A program made the translations under genes and the position numbers. Below are positions 1-9,167 of a stretch of 64,000 bases of DNA, in pieces; the first letter of the stretch is position 1, and each line of letters starts with the position of its first letter. The stretch covers positions 1,259,001-1,323,000 of the forward strand of contig JACKOH010000001.1 of assembly GCA_024234395.1 (NCBI GenBank), read 5' to 3'. The notes beneath the pieces were generated by a model. That model worked only from the letters and a program-made list of their open reading frames with translations, was not told the DNA's origin and ran no database searches. This stretch comes from Pseudomonadales bacterium. Its GTDB lineage: Bacteria; Pseudomonadota; Gammaproteobacteria; Pseudomonadales; Pseudohongiellaceae.

Positions 1-661
1 CGTGACGCTCTGATTAAGGTCTTGCCGCTGCGTGAGATTTCCGAGCGTGTCATAGGTAAACGTCAAATCAGCAATGGCGTTTGACGCTCCTGCTTCTACG
101 CCTGTAATCCGACCATACACATCGTAAGTTCGATCAATGGTATACCCATTACTGAGATTCATTGCCGCCTGAGTATACTGCCCCGCAGCGTTCCGACTAT
201 TTGCGGTCCATAGCGTATTTCCTGAGCTGTCTTCTTTCAGGTATTTCAAGTATCGCTGGGTGCTTGTGTACTCGTAACGTACTTCATACCCAGAAGGGTA
301 CTCCACGGTGTTTAGTCGACCGTCACTGTTGTATGAGTACAGGTAATCGTAATTGCCGCTATCGATTGTCAACCGCGTCTGAGAGGGCCTGCCTAACGAA
401 TCATAAGAGTGAATTCGCTTGTTCCCTTGGCTAGTGGACATTTCCTTCAATTTACCCACGCCATTCGTAGCCGTGTCGTAGGTAAATGTGCTGGTCATGT
501 CTTCAGCTACAAGTGATGTTAGCCGGCCCAGTTTGTCATAGGCGTAGGTTGTATCTTGGTCTTTTGCATCGGTCTGAAGTTTTAGCCGATCCAGAACATT
601 GTATTCATAGTCCCAAGTCCCCATGCTGGGATCAACCATGCGAGTAATACGGCCACGAGTA
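1..661 (-). pseudogene. Frame-shifted RHS-repeat continuation of the SpvB/RHS gene (partial)
   Basis: Translating the minus strand with codons ending at position 660 gives an open frame to the window edge. It reads as typical RHS/YD repeats, for example YDTLGNLTQ, YDVYGRITG, YDSLGRPSQ and YDKLGRLTS. It has no start codon context of its own. It is the natural C-terminal continuation of the upstream 662-4333 gene, displaced by one base through the 22-bp duplication at 644-687. Removing one repeat copy joins ...DTRGRIT directly to RMVDPS in frame. Whether this is a real mutation, a reversible slippage switch or an assembly error cannot be told from the sequence. At least 220 codons are seen and the true end lies outside the window. 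Confidence 0.85.
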
Positions 662-687
662 TCAAGTAATACGGCCACGAGTATCAA
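644..687. repeat. Perfect 22-bp tandem duplication that shifts the RHS frame
   Basis: Two identical 22-bp units lie head to tail at 644-665 and 666-687, each beginning GTAATACGG and ending GTATCAA on the plus strand. Because 22 is not a multiple of three, the second copy moves the minus-strand frame by one base and creates the TGA-terminated end of the 662-4333 gene. Confidence 0.95.
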
Positions 688-3600
688 TGGTGTTGGTTAT
701 TTCATTCCCATCCGGGTCGGTAACTTCAATGAGTTCCCCTGCCGCGTTGTATTGGTAGATTGTTGTGACGTCATCACCAGAACCCGTGGTATCGCCTTCC
801 TCTGTGACGCTGGCGACTAAACCTTGATTGTTCAGGACCGTCGTTTTCTCTTGGTTAAGTTCATTGTTAACTGTAGTAGACAGTCCATTGTACGTATGAG
901 TGGTGGTGTTGCTGTCTGGGTAAGTATCACTGCTCGTCACCCGGGCCAGCGCATCATAGGAATAAGTTGTGTATTGTGTCGCGCTCCCTGAATCAAAATA
1001 CGGTGAGGTGGTTTTTTGCACCCGGCCAAGCGAGTCGTAAAATGTTTCGCTGATTGACCAGTCCGTACCATTGAAGGCTTCGGTTCCGGCCAACAGGTCA
1101 CGACCTAGCTTGTCGATTACCTGCTTGACTGCTGGACCTGACTGCGTCGTTCCGTCTGACCGCTTGGGAATCTTCAGGATTTCCATCGCCCCATTGGTCG
1201 GGCACGACGCTGATCCTCCCGCTACGCCTGAACAATAACTGTAACTCGTATTGCGACTACGCCCATCAGGCGTGGTCTCCCGTGTGAGCCGTCCAAAATT
1301 GTCGTAGTCAAACGTACTGACCAGGCTATTGGGATCGGTGTAACTGGTAATTCCGCCGAATCGGGGGTCGTTCTGAAACTGCTCTACGTGACTTTCAGCA
1401 TTCGTAATTTGGGTGACAAACCGCCCCTTGGCGTCATAGACATTGGTTGTCGTCTGGGTCGTGATGTCAACGCCTGACAACGTCGTGGTCAGTATGTTCC
1501 CATAGGTATCGTGCGTGTATTGCGTCGTCAGTTTTAATGCCGTTATATCAGGCTCCACAACTTCATCTGTCACTAGCCCGGTAGTGGAGTCCGTATCAAT
1601 ATCAGTTTTTCTATTGATGGTGGAGCTGTTATACAGCTCATATGCCGTATTGGTGCCTTCTGGCCTGCCAATAAGCCATGTAGAGGAGTTATTCGAGTAA
1701 GTAAAGCTGGTCGTGGTCTCGCTACCCCCCGGTGTGTATTTGCCCCCAGCTTTTTCGATATTAATCCATGTCGTGTTTCCGTAGGAGTCGTAGTTATATG
1801 ACGTAGTCTGCCCCGGCAATGCGGTACCGTTAAGGTCATTGAACACTTCAACTTTCTCGTCCAGAAACACTTTCCTTCGGTCCCCACCTTCAGCACTGTG
1901 GGAGGAATTTGTGTAGGTGTTCGTGACAGAACTGAGCGTGACACTTCCGGAAACCCTTGTCTTTTGTTCGACCAGGCCAATATAAGGGAACTCCTGTTTG
2001 TAAGTGGTAGTCGTGACGATACTATTGGGATCGGTCATGATGACTTTTTTGAACCCCAGCATGCCACGGCCGTTTTGATCGTGTTTCAGTCCTTCGTATT
2101 CATAACTGTACGTAAGGGCCCCGCCTATCCCATTGGGGAGATCATACTCCGAGACTACATATTGCCCCCCAACAACGTCGAGCGTCGGATAGGTTGCTCC
2201 TGTGTCCTTGGTATAGATCCCAGCACTGGTGGAATTGTCATTGAGGCGGTCGTAGGTGATCGAAATAGACTGTCCCAGCCCATCGTTGATCTGTGTAATA
2301 AACTGTGGCTCGTAGTCTGTGATATAGAGATAATTGGAGCTGGATTTTTTGATCCAAATATCAGCCACATCATCGCCATTAAAATCGTGCACATTGGCTT
2401 GTTGCACTGAACCTGAAGGATTGGCGATGGTCATTGACGGAGAGCTTTCAAACCCTTCTCCAGTTGACAAGTACACTTTGTGGGTCGTCGGTGCGCCATA
2501 ATTGCCTCCCGAAGTCGAAGCGGCGATCAATGCGACGTCGGACTTGCCGTCGCCATTGAAATCACCGGCATGCATTTGGTATTTGTACCAATCCGACGCG
2601 CCAGACAGTGTGATTGACTCGAACTCCTTGCCCTTTGAGATATGCAAGGTGTCTCCGCCAAGTATGTCAGTTTTTCCATCGCCATTAAAATCCCCAAGAA
2701 CAAAATCACTACTTACACTAATGTTCTCAGACCCGGATGAACCACAGCTGATAAAATGTACAGATTCCTGGCCATACCGCTTTTCTAGAATATCCATACA
2801 TCCATCGCCATTAAAATCCCCAGCGTAGACTGTCGAATCTGAGTCTACACCTCCATAATCGTCTCCCTCCTCGTAAGTTCCATCACCGTCGCTGTAATAG
2901 GGAATGATCTCATTACTATCTAAAAACAAGAGATCATCCCGACCATCTCCGTTTATATCACCAAAGGGAATTGCAGCCGAGTTCGCGCCACCGTTGCCGG
3001 ACTGGCCGTATTCCATTTCGCCTGTGCCATCGTTAATGACATTGGATTCCCGAACTGGACCAGAGTAATTTTCTTCGTCAATCACTAAATCCGTAAACCC
3101 ATCCCCATTGAGTTCAGCGGGGTATCCAATCCAATCACCGTAACCAAGCCCTTCAATATCCTTCGATTGCGAAACCCACTGACCAGGCTCTGTGCTCATC
3201 CAATACAACGCATTGCCGCCAGTTGTGATCTCCCGAAAGAAGTCAGGTAATCCATCTCCGTTATAGTCATTGGTAGCCTGACCGGGATAAATGCCAGAAG
3301 AACTTTGATCAATGGGCGTTAAGTGAGAAATTGGATCATTGGCTGTTGGCCAGGTGAAAGTTGTCGGCGGCAGACATTGGGGCGTGGGTGTTGTGTCATC
3401 ACAAAGGGATATTTCACTAACACGGCTCGGCCGGACTTCACTGGCACCGGACTCATAGGTAATCTGGTAGTCATGGACCAGATTACTCCCTTCATAGGTT
3501 TTTACATTGGTGAGCAACGCTATCACCTCTGTTTTGGCTCCCGCTTGATACATGCGAATCGGATCAGGTCGGGAAAAACTGTACTCGAATTGAATCGAGT

Positions 3601-4333
3601 TATAAGGGCTCAGGCTGGCACTGCTGTTCCCTGTGTAATCAATCCGGGTGGGGTACAAGTAGCCGTCATCGTCGTCATCATAGGTAATCTCGTAATAGTT
3701 GCCGGCACGGTCAGTGACTTTGCTGACATACCAGGCACGGACTGAATTGTTAACTGTCCAGCCTATAGTGGGATCAGACTTCAATCGGGAGTTCGTAGTG
3801 CCTCCGAACGTAATAATCTGACCTGACTTCGTGTAAGCAGTAAAAAATTCTGGTCCGGCACCCTGTACGCCCCCCACACCCACTTTCGTATAGCTATCAA
3901 TTTCAGTCCGGTACACATAATTAATCCAGTATTCCGGCCCCCAGTAATTACTTGTCCCACTTTCAACTTCGACCAGGCGCTGCCCGCTCATACAGAACCG
4001 GTCTCCGCCAGCAAAATGAATTCCTCCATCGTAGTCGTCTTGGGCTTTTGTCGGGGCACAACGCTGAATCGAAGGAAGGCCACCTATGCTCCACCCGAGC
4101 CCCATGATGTCATTGCCACCTTGACTCGAATAGTTCAATGAGATCGAAGGCTGCATCCCGGCAGTCCCTGGCGGGACTTGAATTGGAATCGAATACGTCG
4201 CAGCACCACTCGTTCCGACAGTAAATTGACCAGGGACCTTGAGAAGTTGCGCAACCAACGTGTTACTTGAAAGACAGAGGTAAACCAAACAGGCGACAAT
4301 GAACGAATTCTTGAGAAGCATTATTTTTGGCAC
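662..4333 (-). CDS. Secreted SpvB/VCBS/RHS-repeat toxin-like protein (frame-truncated)
   Basis: This is a large exported protein of the Tc-toxin B/SpvB-RHS type. After a hydrophobic signal segment (about residues 5-28) comes an SpvB-like N-terminal domain (motifs YSIPIQVPPG and GLGWSIGG). Next are at least seven FG-GAP/VCBS-like DxNGDGxxD repeats at roughly residues 355-675, a TcdB-middle-like segment (LNDNS...TYPTLDVVGGQYVVSEY), then RHS/YD repeats to the end. Such proteins usually form an RHS cage carrying a C-terminal toxin, which would lie beyond the window. The chosen GTG at 4333 has GGGAG seven bases upstream and gives a good signal peptide; a longer GTG start at 4357 is also open. The frame stops early because of the 22-bp duplication. 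It is the last of three co-directional genes with 40-odd-bp gaps. Confidence 0.85.
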   Translation of the reverse strand: MPKIMLLKNSFIVACLVYLCLSSNTLVAQLLKVPGQFTVGTSGAATYSIPIQVPPGTAGMQPSISLNYSSQGGNDIMGLGWSIGGLPSIQRCAPTKAQDDYDGGIHFAGGDRFCMSGQRLVEVESGTSNYWGPEYWINYVYRTEIDSYTKVGVGGVQGAGPEFFTAYTKSGQIITFGGTTNSRLKSDPTIGWTVNNSVRAWYVSKVTDRAGNYYEITYDDDDDGYLYPTRIDYTGNSSASLSPYNSIQFEYSFSRPDPIRMYQAGAKTEVIALLTNVKTYEGSNLVHDYQITYESGASEVRPSRVSEISLCDDTTPTPQCLPPTTFTWPTANDPISHLTPIDQSSSGIYPGQATNDYNGDGLPDFFREITTGGNALYWMSTEPGQWVSQSKDIEGLGYGDWIGYPAELNGDGFTDLVIDEENYSGPVRESNVINDGTGEMEYGQSGNGGANSAAIPFGDINGDGRDDLLFLDSNEIIPYYSDGDGTYEEGDDYGGVDSDSTVYAGDFNGDGCMDILEKRYGQESVHFISCGSSGSENISVSSDFVLGDFNGDGKTDILGGDTLHISKGKEFESITLSGASDWYKYQMHAGDFNGDGKSDVALIAASTSGGNYGAPTTHKVYLSTGEGFESSPSMTIANPSGSVQQANVHDFNGDDVADIWIKKSSSNYLYITDYEPQFITQINDGLGQSISITYDRLNDNSTSAGIYTKDTGATYPTLDVVGGQYVVSEYDLPNGIGGALTYSYEYEGLKHDQNGRGMLGFKKVIMTDPNSIVTTTTYKQEFPYIGLVEQKTRVSGSVTLSSVTNTYTNSSHSAEGGDRRKVFLDEKVEVFNDLNGTALPGQTTSYNYDSYGNTTWINIEKAGGKYTPGGSETTTSFTYSNNSSTWLIGRPEGTNTAYELYNSSTINRKTDIDTDSTTGLVTDEVVEPDITALKLTTQYTHDTYGNILTTTLSGVDITTQTTTNVYDAKGRFVTQITNAESHVEQFQNDPRFGGITSYTDPNSLVSTFDYDNFGRLTRETTPDGRSRNTSYSYCSGVAGGSASCPTNGAMEILKIPKRSDGTTQSGPAVKQVIDKLGRDLLAGTEAFNGTDWSISETFYDSLGRVQKTTSPYFDSGSATQYTTYSYDALARVTSSDTYPDSNTTTHTYNGLSTTVNNELNQEKTTVLNNQGLVASVTEEGDTTGSGDDVTTIYQYNAAGELIEVTDPDGNEITNTIDTRGRIT

Positions 4334-4374
4334 GATTCTACTCCCACTGTGAACCACGAGAAGGCGGTCTGGCG

Positions 4375-5466
4375 CTAGTTTAATAGGTCGATAGAATGGA
4401 GGCGGAGGCTTCCGTCTTCGGCTCGAGTGGCCGTCACGCGTACTTTGACGTTATACGGAACCAGACTGTCAAAGGAGGCAGGCTCAATAAGGGTCACAGG
4501 GGCGTTTTGGGGGACCAGCAGGGTTGCTTTACCTTGTGCGTAAACGAGTTGCAGCTCATTACTTTCAGACAGCAGCACATTATCCACAATGCTGCGCAGC
4601 TCAAGCCCCGGGTTCTTCGATGGAGCTAGTCGATCAATGTCAATGGTGACTGGCGGAGTCTGATTGCGATAGACACGAACCTGAAGGGCACCGGTATCGC
4701 TTTCCTCATTGCTTGCCCAATAGATACCTACAGTATCTCCTGATCTGACAGCTGTCTCATCAATCAGGGATTTGCGTGTGATCGTGGGCGGCGAATCAAT
4801 TTCTATGTTGAGGTAGCGCCCAACTCCGGTTCGAAGTACCAATGACGAGTCGTCAATGGCATCCAACGTCCCGGTAGCAACGACAGGCGGTGTTTCAAAG
4901 TTGTCTACCCCACTGAAATTCTGATTCTCAGTAATAGAGTTGCTTGAGTCTGAACTTGAGTCAACAGTGCAAGGAGTTCCTTCAATTTGTGAGCACGAGT
5001 CAACGGGGCTTATCTGAACCAGTTCACCGGCAGTGACACTTTCCAAAGTCGCTTCAGTGTTACTGGAGTCATTGGTGTCGTGCCCATTGACTAGCTCTCC
5101 TGCCCATTCAGGACACTCAATTTGGTAGTAGCCATCAAATCCCCAAGGTAAAGGGTACCCAACACGTACTGATCCTCGAATGGCGTAACTGCCATCAGGC
5201 GCGCCATCAAGAAACTGTAGCACACTGCCACCGACTTGCATTTCAAATTCGTCCACAACTGATAGCGACTCTGGTCCTTCAACTTCAGATCCGATCTCCA
5301 CATACATGTTATAGAACCAATTGTCGTGATAGCTCCAGGACGCTTCGTGCTTGAGGGTATTCATACCGGTCTGCGGCAGGAATTCGCTGCTACAGATTGA
5401 AGTCAGAGCTGAAACTGATCCGGAAAACAGCAACAGGAAGATTAGGCTCGTAACTTTCTGGGACAT
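4375..5466 (-). CDS. Secreted protein of unknown function, upstream of the SpvB/RHS gene
   Basis: 363 aa with a clear signal peptide (LIFLLLFSGSVSA, cleavage about residue 20) and no further membrane segments. The mature N-terminal half has several Cys residues, including the pair in DSCSQIEGTPC, and is followed by a Ser/Asn-rich linker (about 165-190). The C-terminal half looks like small beta-barrel repeats: GTLDAIDDSSLVLRTG, then SGDTVGIYW, and later a similar VPYNVKVRV...DGSLRL. This recalls DUF5666/OB-like secreted domains, but that is an impression and not an identification. A GGGAG lies seven bases before ATG. The gene sits 41 bp upstream of the RHS gene and is probably co-transcribed, so a role as accessory or surface partner is an inference. 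Confidence 0.75.
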   Translation of the reverse strand: MSQKVTSLIFLLLFSGSVSALTSICSSEFLPQTGMNTLKHEASWSYHDNWFYNMYVEIGSEVEGPESLSVVDEFEMQVGGSVLQFLDGAPDGSYAIRGSVRVGYPLPWGFDGYYQIECPEWAGELVNGHDTNDSSNTEATLESVTAGELVQISPVDSCSQIEGTPCTVDSSSDSSNSITENQNFSGVDNFETPPVVATGTLDAIDDSSLVLRTGVGRYLNIEIDSPPTITRKSLIDETAVRSGDTVGIYWASNEESDTGALQVRVYRNQTPPVTIDIDRLAPSKNPGLELRSIVDNVLLSESNELQLVYAQGKATLLVPQNAPVTLIEPASFDSLVPYNVKVRVTATRAEDGSLRLHSIDLLN

Positions 5467-5508
5467 GGTTTGACTCCCGATGTCTCTTACAGTTTTTAGA
5501 GTTAAGAT

Positions 5509-6222
5509 TTATTGCCCGCTTGGCACGAGTAGCGTATAGAGCTGATCTTTCAGGGTCAGTTGTTGGGGGGTGTAGGATTCGAGTTGCTCGGCAAAATTGT
5601 CACAGCCGTTTTGCAAGATGACGTGAGCAATCTCAGGTACATCAGCAGCGAGACCGACCATACTAAACGTAGAGTAAGTGACATTCTTGGATACCGTGAA
5701 ATCTTGATAAAGCTGCAAAACAACTTCTCGACCTTCTGCTGATAGATCTCCAACAACCGCAGCATAGTGTGCATCAAGTTCTTGTTCGCGGCGTATGCGG
5801 GACGCATCAAAGGCATTGGCTGCGTTGAGTACACCTTCCTCTGTGGGGTCGCCAGCCAAGTCAGCGCAGAGCCTAGAGAGCTCCAGCTGGTCTTTGACTA
5901 CAAAATTGTGATTCTCATGGGCTGGTAAATTCTCAATGACTGAGACATCAATCGCGCGAAAGGTTACCAGAAGCGAAGGATCTGCCAGGATTTCGCGAAA
6001 AATCAGCCTGTAATAGATGTTGTCCGGGATCGCATGGGGTTGTGATAGAGAATCAACGCTGACTGCGTATTGCTCGATCTTCGAGCGAATAATCGTTTCG
6101 TCGTAATTGAGATTATTGAAAATACCCTGCCCGTAAGTAAATACAGGAATCAACAAGCCTACAGTCAAGTAGATGACAGACGAATAAGGTCGAACAGAGT
6201 AGACGACTCGAAGCAACCCCAT
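5509..6222 (-). CDS. Exported or membrane-anchored protein of unknown function
   Basis: 237 aa, unrecognised. The N-terminus carries a hydrophobic stretch (VIYLTVGLLIPVFTYG, about residues 16-31) preceded by Arg residues, consistent with a signal peptide or anchor. The rest is mainly helical and acidic, with two Cys (LCADLAG, NGCDNF) that could pair in the periplasm. GGAG lies eight bases before the ATG. It is the first gene of the three-gene minus-strand unit leading to the SpvB/RHS protein, 42 bp before the next gene. No family could be named; the context suggests a function linked to the RHS protein. Confidence 0.7.
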   Translation of the reverse strand: MGLLRVVYSVRPYSSVIYLTVGLLIPVFTYGQGIFNNLNYDETIIRSKIEQYAVSVDSLSQPHAIPDNIYYRLIFREILADPSLLVTFRAIDVSVIENLPAHENHNFVVKDQLELSRLCADLAGDPTEEGVLNAANAFDASRIRREQELDAHYAAVVGDLSAEGREVVLQLYQDFTVSKNVTYSTFSMVGLAADVPEIAHVILQNGCDNFAEQLESYTPQQLTLKDQLYTLLVPSGQ

Positions 6223-6824
6223 GGCAATAACTCCATAGCGGATAAAGATGTAACGGTGCTATTTTGTTCTCGCTTTTTCTGAGCGCAAGACAGCCCCTGA
6301 ACCTACTCAAAGTAGGACCTCAATGTTCAAGATTGAATCTTCTGGTGTCACCGGAAAGCGCTTTAGGAGAAAGCCAGGTGACGATTGATCAGTAACGCGT
6401 TTTCTTCTTGCTCTTACCTGCGTTCGAAATTGTTGAATTGCTTTTCCGGGAAATTAGCGGGTCCCTGTACTTCCTGTCAACACTTTTTTTATGACAAATT
6501 GCTGACCGCAATTCGCGGTGATAAATTCTCTATATTTTTTATATGCTTGATCAATTTTAACGATTTGTTCTATTTGAAAGCACTTGGTAGCTATGTAGGA
6601 AACATTGCGAAAATACCACACGCCCAATAAACACAATCATGTCCCTTTGAAAAGACGGATTCACTACATAGAGTTTTCTTAGGCCACGGATCAATCTGAA
6701 CCGAATTTGTTACAACCTTGGAAGTCGCCAAGGGTTCTCGAAAGTGATTGCAATTATACTGCAAAGTACTGCACCCTCCCGTTTTAGTTAGGGCATAACA
6801 CATAAAACCAACTAGGAGGAACAC
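6223..6824. other. Intergenic divergent region between the RHS locus and the element core
   Basis: About 600 AT-rich bases with no credible gene. It contains several small dyads: CCTACT-CAA-AGTAGG at 6302-6316, the palindrome AAAGCGCTTT near 6354, a GTCACC/GGTGAC pair flanking it, and a TTGCA/TGCAA dyad around a TATACT (6755-6760), about 65 bp before the 6825 start. Promoters for both divergent units must lie here, but no strong -35/-10 pair could be assigned. Confidence 0.5.
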
Positions 6825-8045
6825 ATGGCCCGGCACTACTCTCCCAGCAATTTCTTCCGGCAGGTTCCTAATGCGCTACTGGCACGTTTCTTCTCTGACC
6901 GTGGGTTGTTCAATGATCTAGACTTCGCGGCCATGCTGGAAACAAAGCCGGATGTGCTAAATGACAGCTGGCTGAAATTACCCGAGGAACTGCGAAAACC
7001 ATTGGACGCCGAGTTTCAAGACATTTTCGAACTGAGTTGTGAAAAGGGGTTCCGGGCGATCATCGATGAGGCACAGTGGCAATTGCAGGCGGACCCCGAT
7101 GGCCTAACAGCATTCATTGAAACTCTCTCGGAACTTCCCAATCACTATCACAGAGCGATGCTCACCTACCTGGATCATGGTGAGTGCTGGAAAGGAGCCA
7201 CTCGCTTCTATCACGCCGACACTCTTCCCTTCTGGCGCAAACGCAAGAACATGGGGCACCAATCTGCAGCGGTGGACGATAGCAGCATCCAGCAATTGGC
7301 AAGCAAGATCAGCAACTATTTTCACCGTACCGAGGGGCGGGGCAACAACTGTGTCGTGGAACCTTTCCGTCGGGGAGAATTAGACTACTACTTTGCCTAT
7401 CCCGAGGACTACTCCCAACAGAGTATCGAATGGGTGGACGGTGAGTTTGGGCGCCGCCCGCATAATCCGGCCTTCGAAGTGATCTTCGTCTATTCCCAGA
7501 AGGCGGGGACTCTGGACCTAAACTTTCGCGGAGTAAGGAAGGCGATAGAACCACTACAAGGGATGTTCGCCACCACCATTCTGAAACTGGATGAATTGCC
7601 GCCCGATCCCAAAGATGAGCGCATCTACGATCTGGGTCAGCTCGGAAAGCGGGGCTTTGACTTTGTCTACGAAGTTGGTAGCGGTATCGAGGAGGTCGCC
7701 GTGCGTAAACTGCGGCTATCGTCACGTTACAACAAGGGGGAGAGGATCACTCTAGAGACAAATACTAGCAACGACTCCGATGCAATCTATGACCTGTTGG
7801 ACAAGATCGGCAAGTCGATACCTTTGTCTCTTTACAACGTCACTCAAGTAGAGATCGCAGCTTCCGTGGTGCGCAATGCCGACAAGCCTCCCAAGAATAT
7901 CTTGTTCCGCATTACTTACCCCAACTCCTGCTCGCTCAAGTATGACGTGTTGGGCATGAAGCTGCGCGACATGCTGGAAGCGTCCGGTATCGAGCCCAAG
8001 GAACCGGAAGAAGTCGAGGAAACCCTGGAACCCGCCGAAACATGA
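6825..8045 (+). CDS. Unrecognised 406-aa element protein, first of a coupled pair
   Basis: 406 aa, soluble, no signal peptide or membrane segment and no motif I can name. The N-terminal half is mostly helical (FFRQVPNALLARFF, LPNHYHRAMLTYL). The middle alternates strands (DYYFAYPEDYSQQSIEWV, EVIFVYSQKAGTLDLNFRG), and the C-terminus ends in an acidic Pro/Glu tail. A strong AGGAGG five bases before ATG indicates high translation. Its TGA overlaps the next start in an ATGA, so the two products are translationally coupled and probably act together. Its place ahead of AlpA and a DUF3987 primase marks it as an element gene; regulation, replication or phage defence are all possible and none is shown by the sequence. 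Confidence 0.8.
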   Translation: MARHYSPSNFFRQVPNALLARFFSDRGLFNDLDFAAMLETKPDVLNDSWLKLPEELRKPLDAEFQDIFELSCEKGFRAIIDEAQWQLQADPDGLTAFIETLSELPNHYHRAMLTYLDHGECWKGATRFYHADTLPFWRKRKNMGHQSAAVDDSSIQQLASKISNYFHRTEGRGNNCVVEPFRRGELDYYFAYPEDYSQQSIEWVDGEFGRRPHNPAFEVIFVYSQKAGTLDLNFRGVRKAIEPLQGMFATTILKLDELPPDPKDERIYDLGQLGKRGFDFVYEVGSGIEEVAVRKLRLSSRYNKGERITLETNTSNDSDAIYDLLDKIGKSIPLSLYNVTQVEIAASVVRNADKPPKNILFRITYPNSCSLKYDVLGMKLRDMLEASGIEPKEPEEVEETLEPAET

Positions 8046-8812
8046 TGCCAGAAGACGCCATTACCGAATTACTAAACCGGGTGGCCGCATTGCAGGGTGC
8101 TACGGCTCTGATCAACGCGGATGAACTGGCTCAGTGGCGCGGTGAAGCGGTCACGGCAATGAAGACGCAGCAGCTCATCACCAGGGCGCGGCCTTCCTCC
8201 AGCGCGGTATGTCCCGGCTGCGAGCGCGAATGTGTCATGCCCGTGCATGTATTAACCGACAAAGCGCGGGAACCGGCAGCATTCATCGTCTGCGACAAGC
8301 GCGACGACATCAACCGCGTGCCGGTGCCGGTTGCACGACTCGAACAGTGGCAGGCATCCGGTGATTCAATCGCCGATCTGCTTGCGGGGCTGCTTGATCT
8401 GCAACGTCCAAGCATGGGCAGTTCATCGGTGGGCCGTTGGGAGATCGGGGTATTTCGGGGTGCAAAGCACGCCAGCCATCTTGTTCTCATGGCCGGGGAG
8501 AAACTCACTCTCACATTGGCCGGTCACTCGATTGCGTTGACCGACGTGCTGGCGATGGATGGTGACACCTTCAAGGTAGATAAACGACGATTGACCCGCC
8601 TGGTGGATGACCCCGTTGCCGGGGCCGGTGATGTTGAATCCGCCGAACAGCGGCGGGAGCGCATCAGGAAGCGGGTTGATGAATTGAAGGCCAAAGGTGT
8701 AAAGGCATTCCTGAAAGCGGTTGCGGTGGAAGAAGGTCTCTCCATTTCCCGAATCAAACAGCTTGTCCAGGACGAAAAACCCTCCTCGAAATCAGAAACC
8801 CCTCACTGGTAG
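8042..8812 (+). CDS. Unrecognised 256-aa protein with Cys cluster and C-terminal helix-turn-helix-like end
   Basis: 256 aa (a second ATG follows the first at once). Residues 57-64 form CPGCEREC, with a further Cys at 84, a plausible small zinc or metal site. The C-terminal 50 residues are basic and helical, ending in LSISRIKQLV after a sequence resembling a helix-turn-helix, so DNA binding is possible. The start lies inside the stop of the 406-aa gene (ATGA overlap). A rho-independent terminator follows at 8856-8877, making these two genes a self-contained operon. No family could be identified. Confidence 0.8.
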   Translation: MMPEDAITELLNRVAALQGATALINADELAQWRGEAVTAMKTQQLITRARPSSSAVCPGCERECVMPVHVLTDKAREPAAFIVCDKRDDINRVPVPVARLEQWQASGDSIADLLAGLLDLQRPSMGSSSVGRWEIGVFRGAKHASHLVLMAGEKLTLTLAGHSIALTDVLAMDGDTFKVDKRRLTRLVDDPVAGAGDVESAEQRRERIRKRVDELKAKGVKAFLKAVAVEEGLSISRIKQLVQDEKPSSKSETPHW

Positions 8813-8855
8813 CCGGACAGGGGCTACCTACTCCCCCACGACAAACCCTGTAATC

Positions 8856-8877
8856 AAACGGCATTGCGCCGTTTTTC
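8856..8877 (+). terminator. Rho-independent terminator after the coupled pair
   Basis: Perfect 7-bp stem AAACGGC/GCCGTTT with a five-base loop, the right arm running into TTTTT. It lies 44 bp after the 256-aa gene and before alpA. Confidence 0.75.
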
Positions 8878-8954
8878 ATTAGCCAGCTTGAAGGGTAGTG
8901 CCCTAGCTCGTCCGTAATTCGGCCATGTTCAACAACGCCTATGGAGGCGCAAAC

Positions 8955-9152
8955 ATGGCTACTACAATCCTCAGACTTCCGTCAGTCAAAGCCCGCACCG
9001 GGCTTTCTCGCAGCACCATCTATCTGCGTATTTCAGAAGGTCGCTTCCCGAAACCCGTATCCCTTGGCGGTCGCGCAGTGGGATGGGTCGAAGCAGAAAT
9101 TACCGAATGGTTAAACCAGCAGATCGAGGCCAGCCGCAAGGCTGCGCACTGA
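8955..9152 (+). CDS. AlpA-family phage/element transcriptional regulator
   Basis: 65 aa, a full-length AlpA-type MerR-like winged helix: LRLPSVKARTGLSRSTIYLRI is the helix-turn-helix, followed by the hallmark FPKPVSLGGRAVGWVEAEITEWL. AlpA proteins activate excision or integrase genes of P4-like satellites and integrative elements. I chose the ATG at 8955 because GGAGG stands seven bases before it; an upstream ATG at 8925 would add ten residues without a ribosome site. The gene is followed 15 bp later by the 62-aa gene and then the primase, a typical satellite-element order. Confidence 0.9.
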   Translation: MATTILRLPSVKARTGLSRSTIYLRISEGRFPKPVSLGGRAVGWVEAEITEWLNQQIEASRKAAH

Positions 9153-9167
9153 CAGGAGGCCACTGCA

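Noticed and set aside
6223..6824. Insertion sequence at the junction of the RHS locus and element core
   Set aside because: Only short dyads occur; no transposase and no matching terminal repeats.
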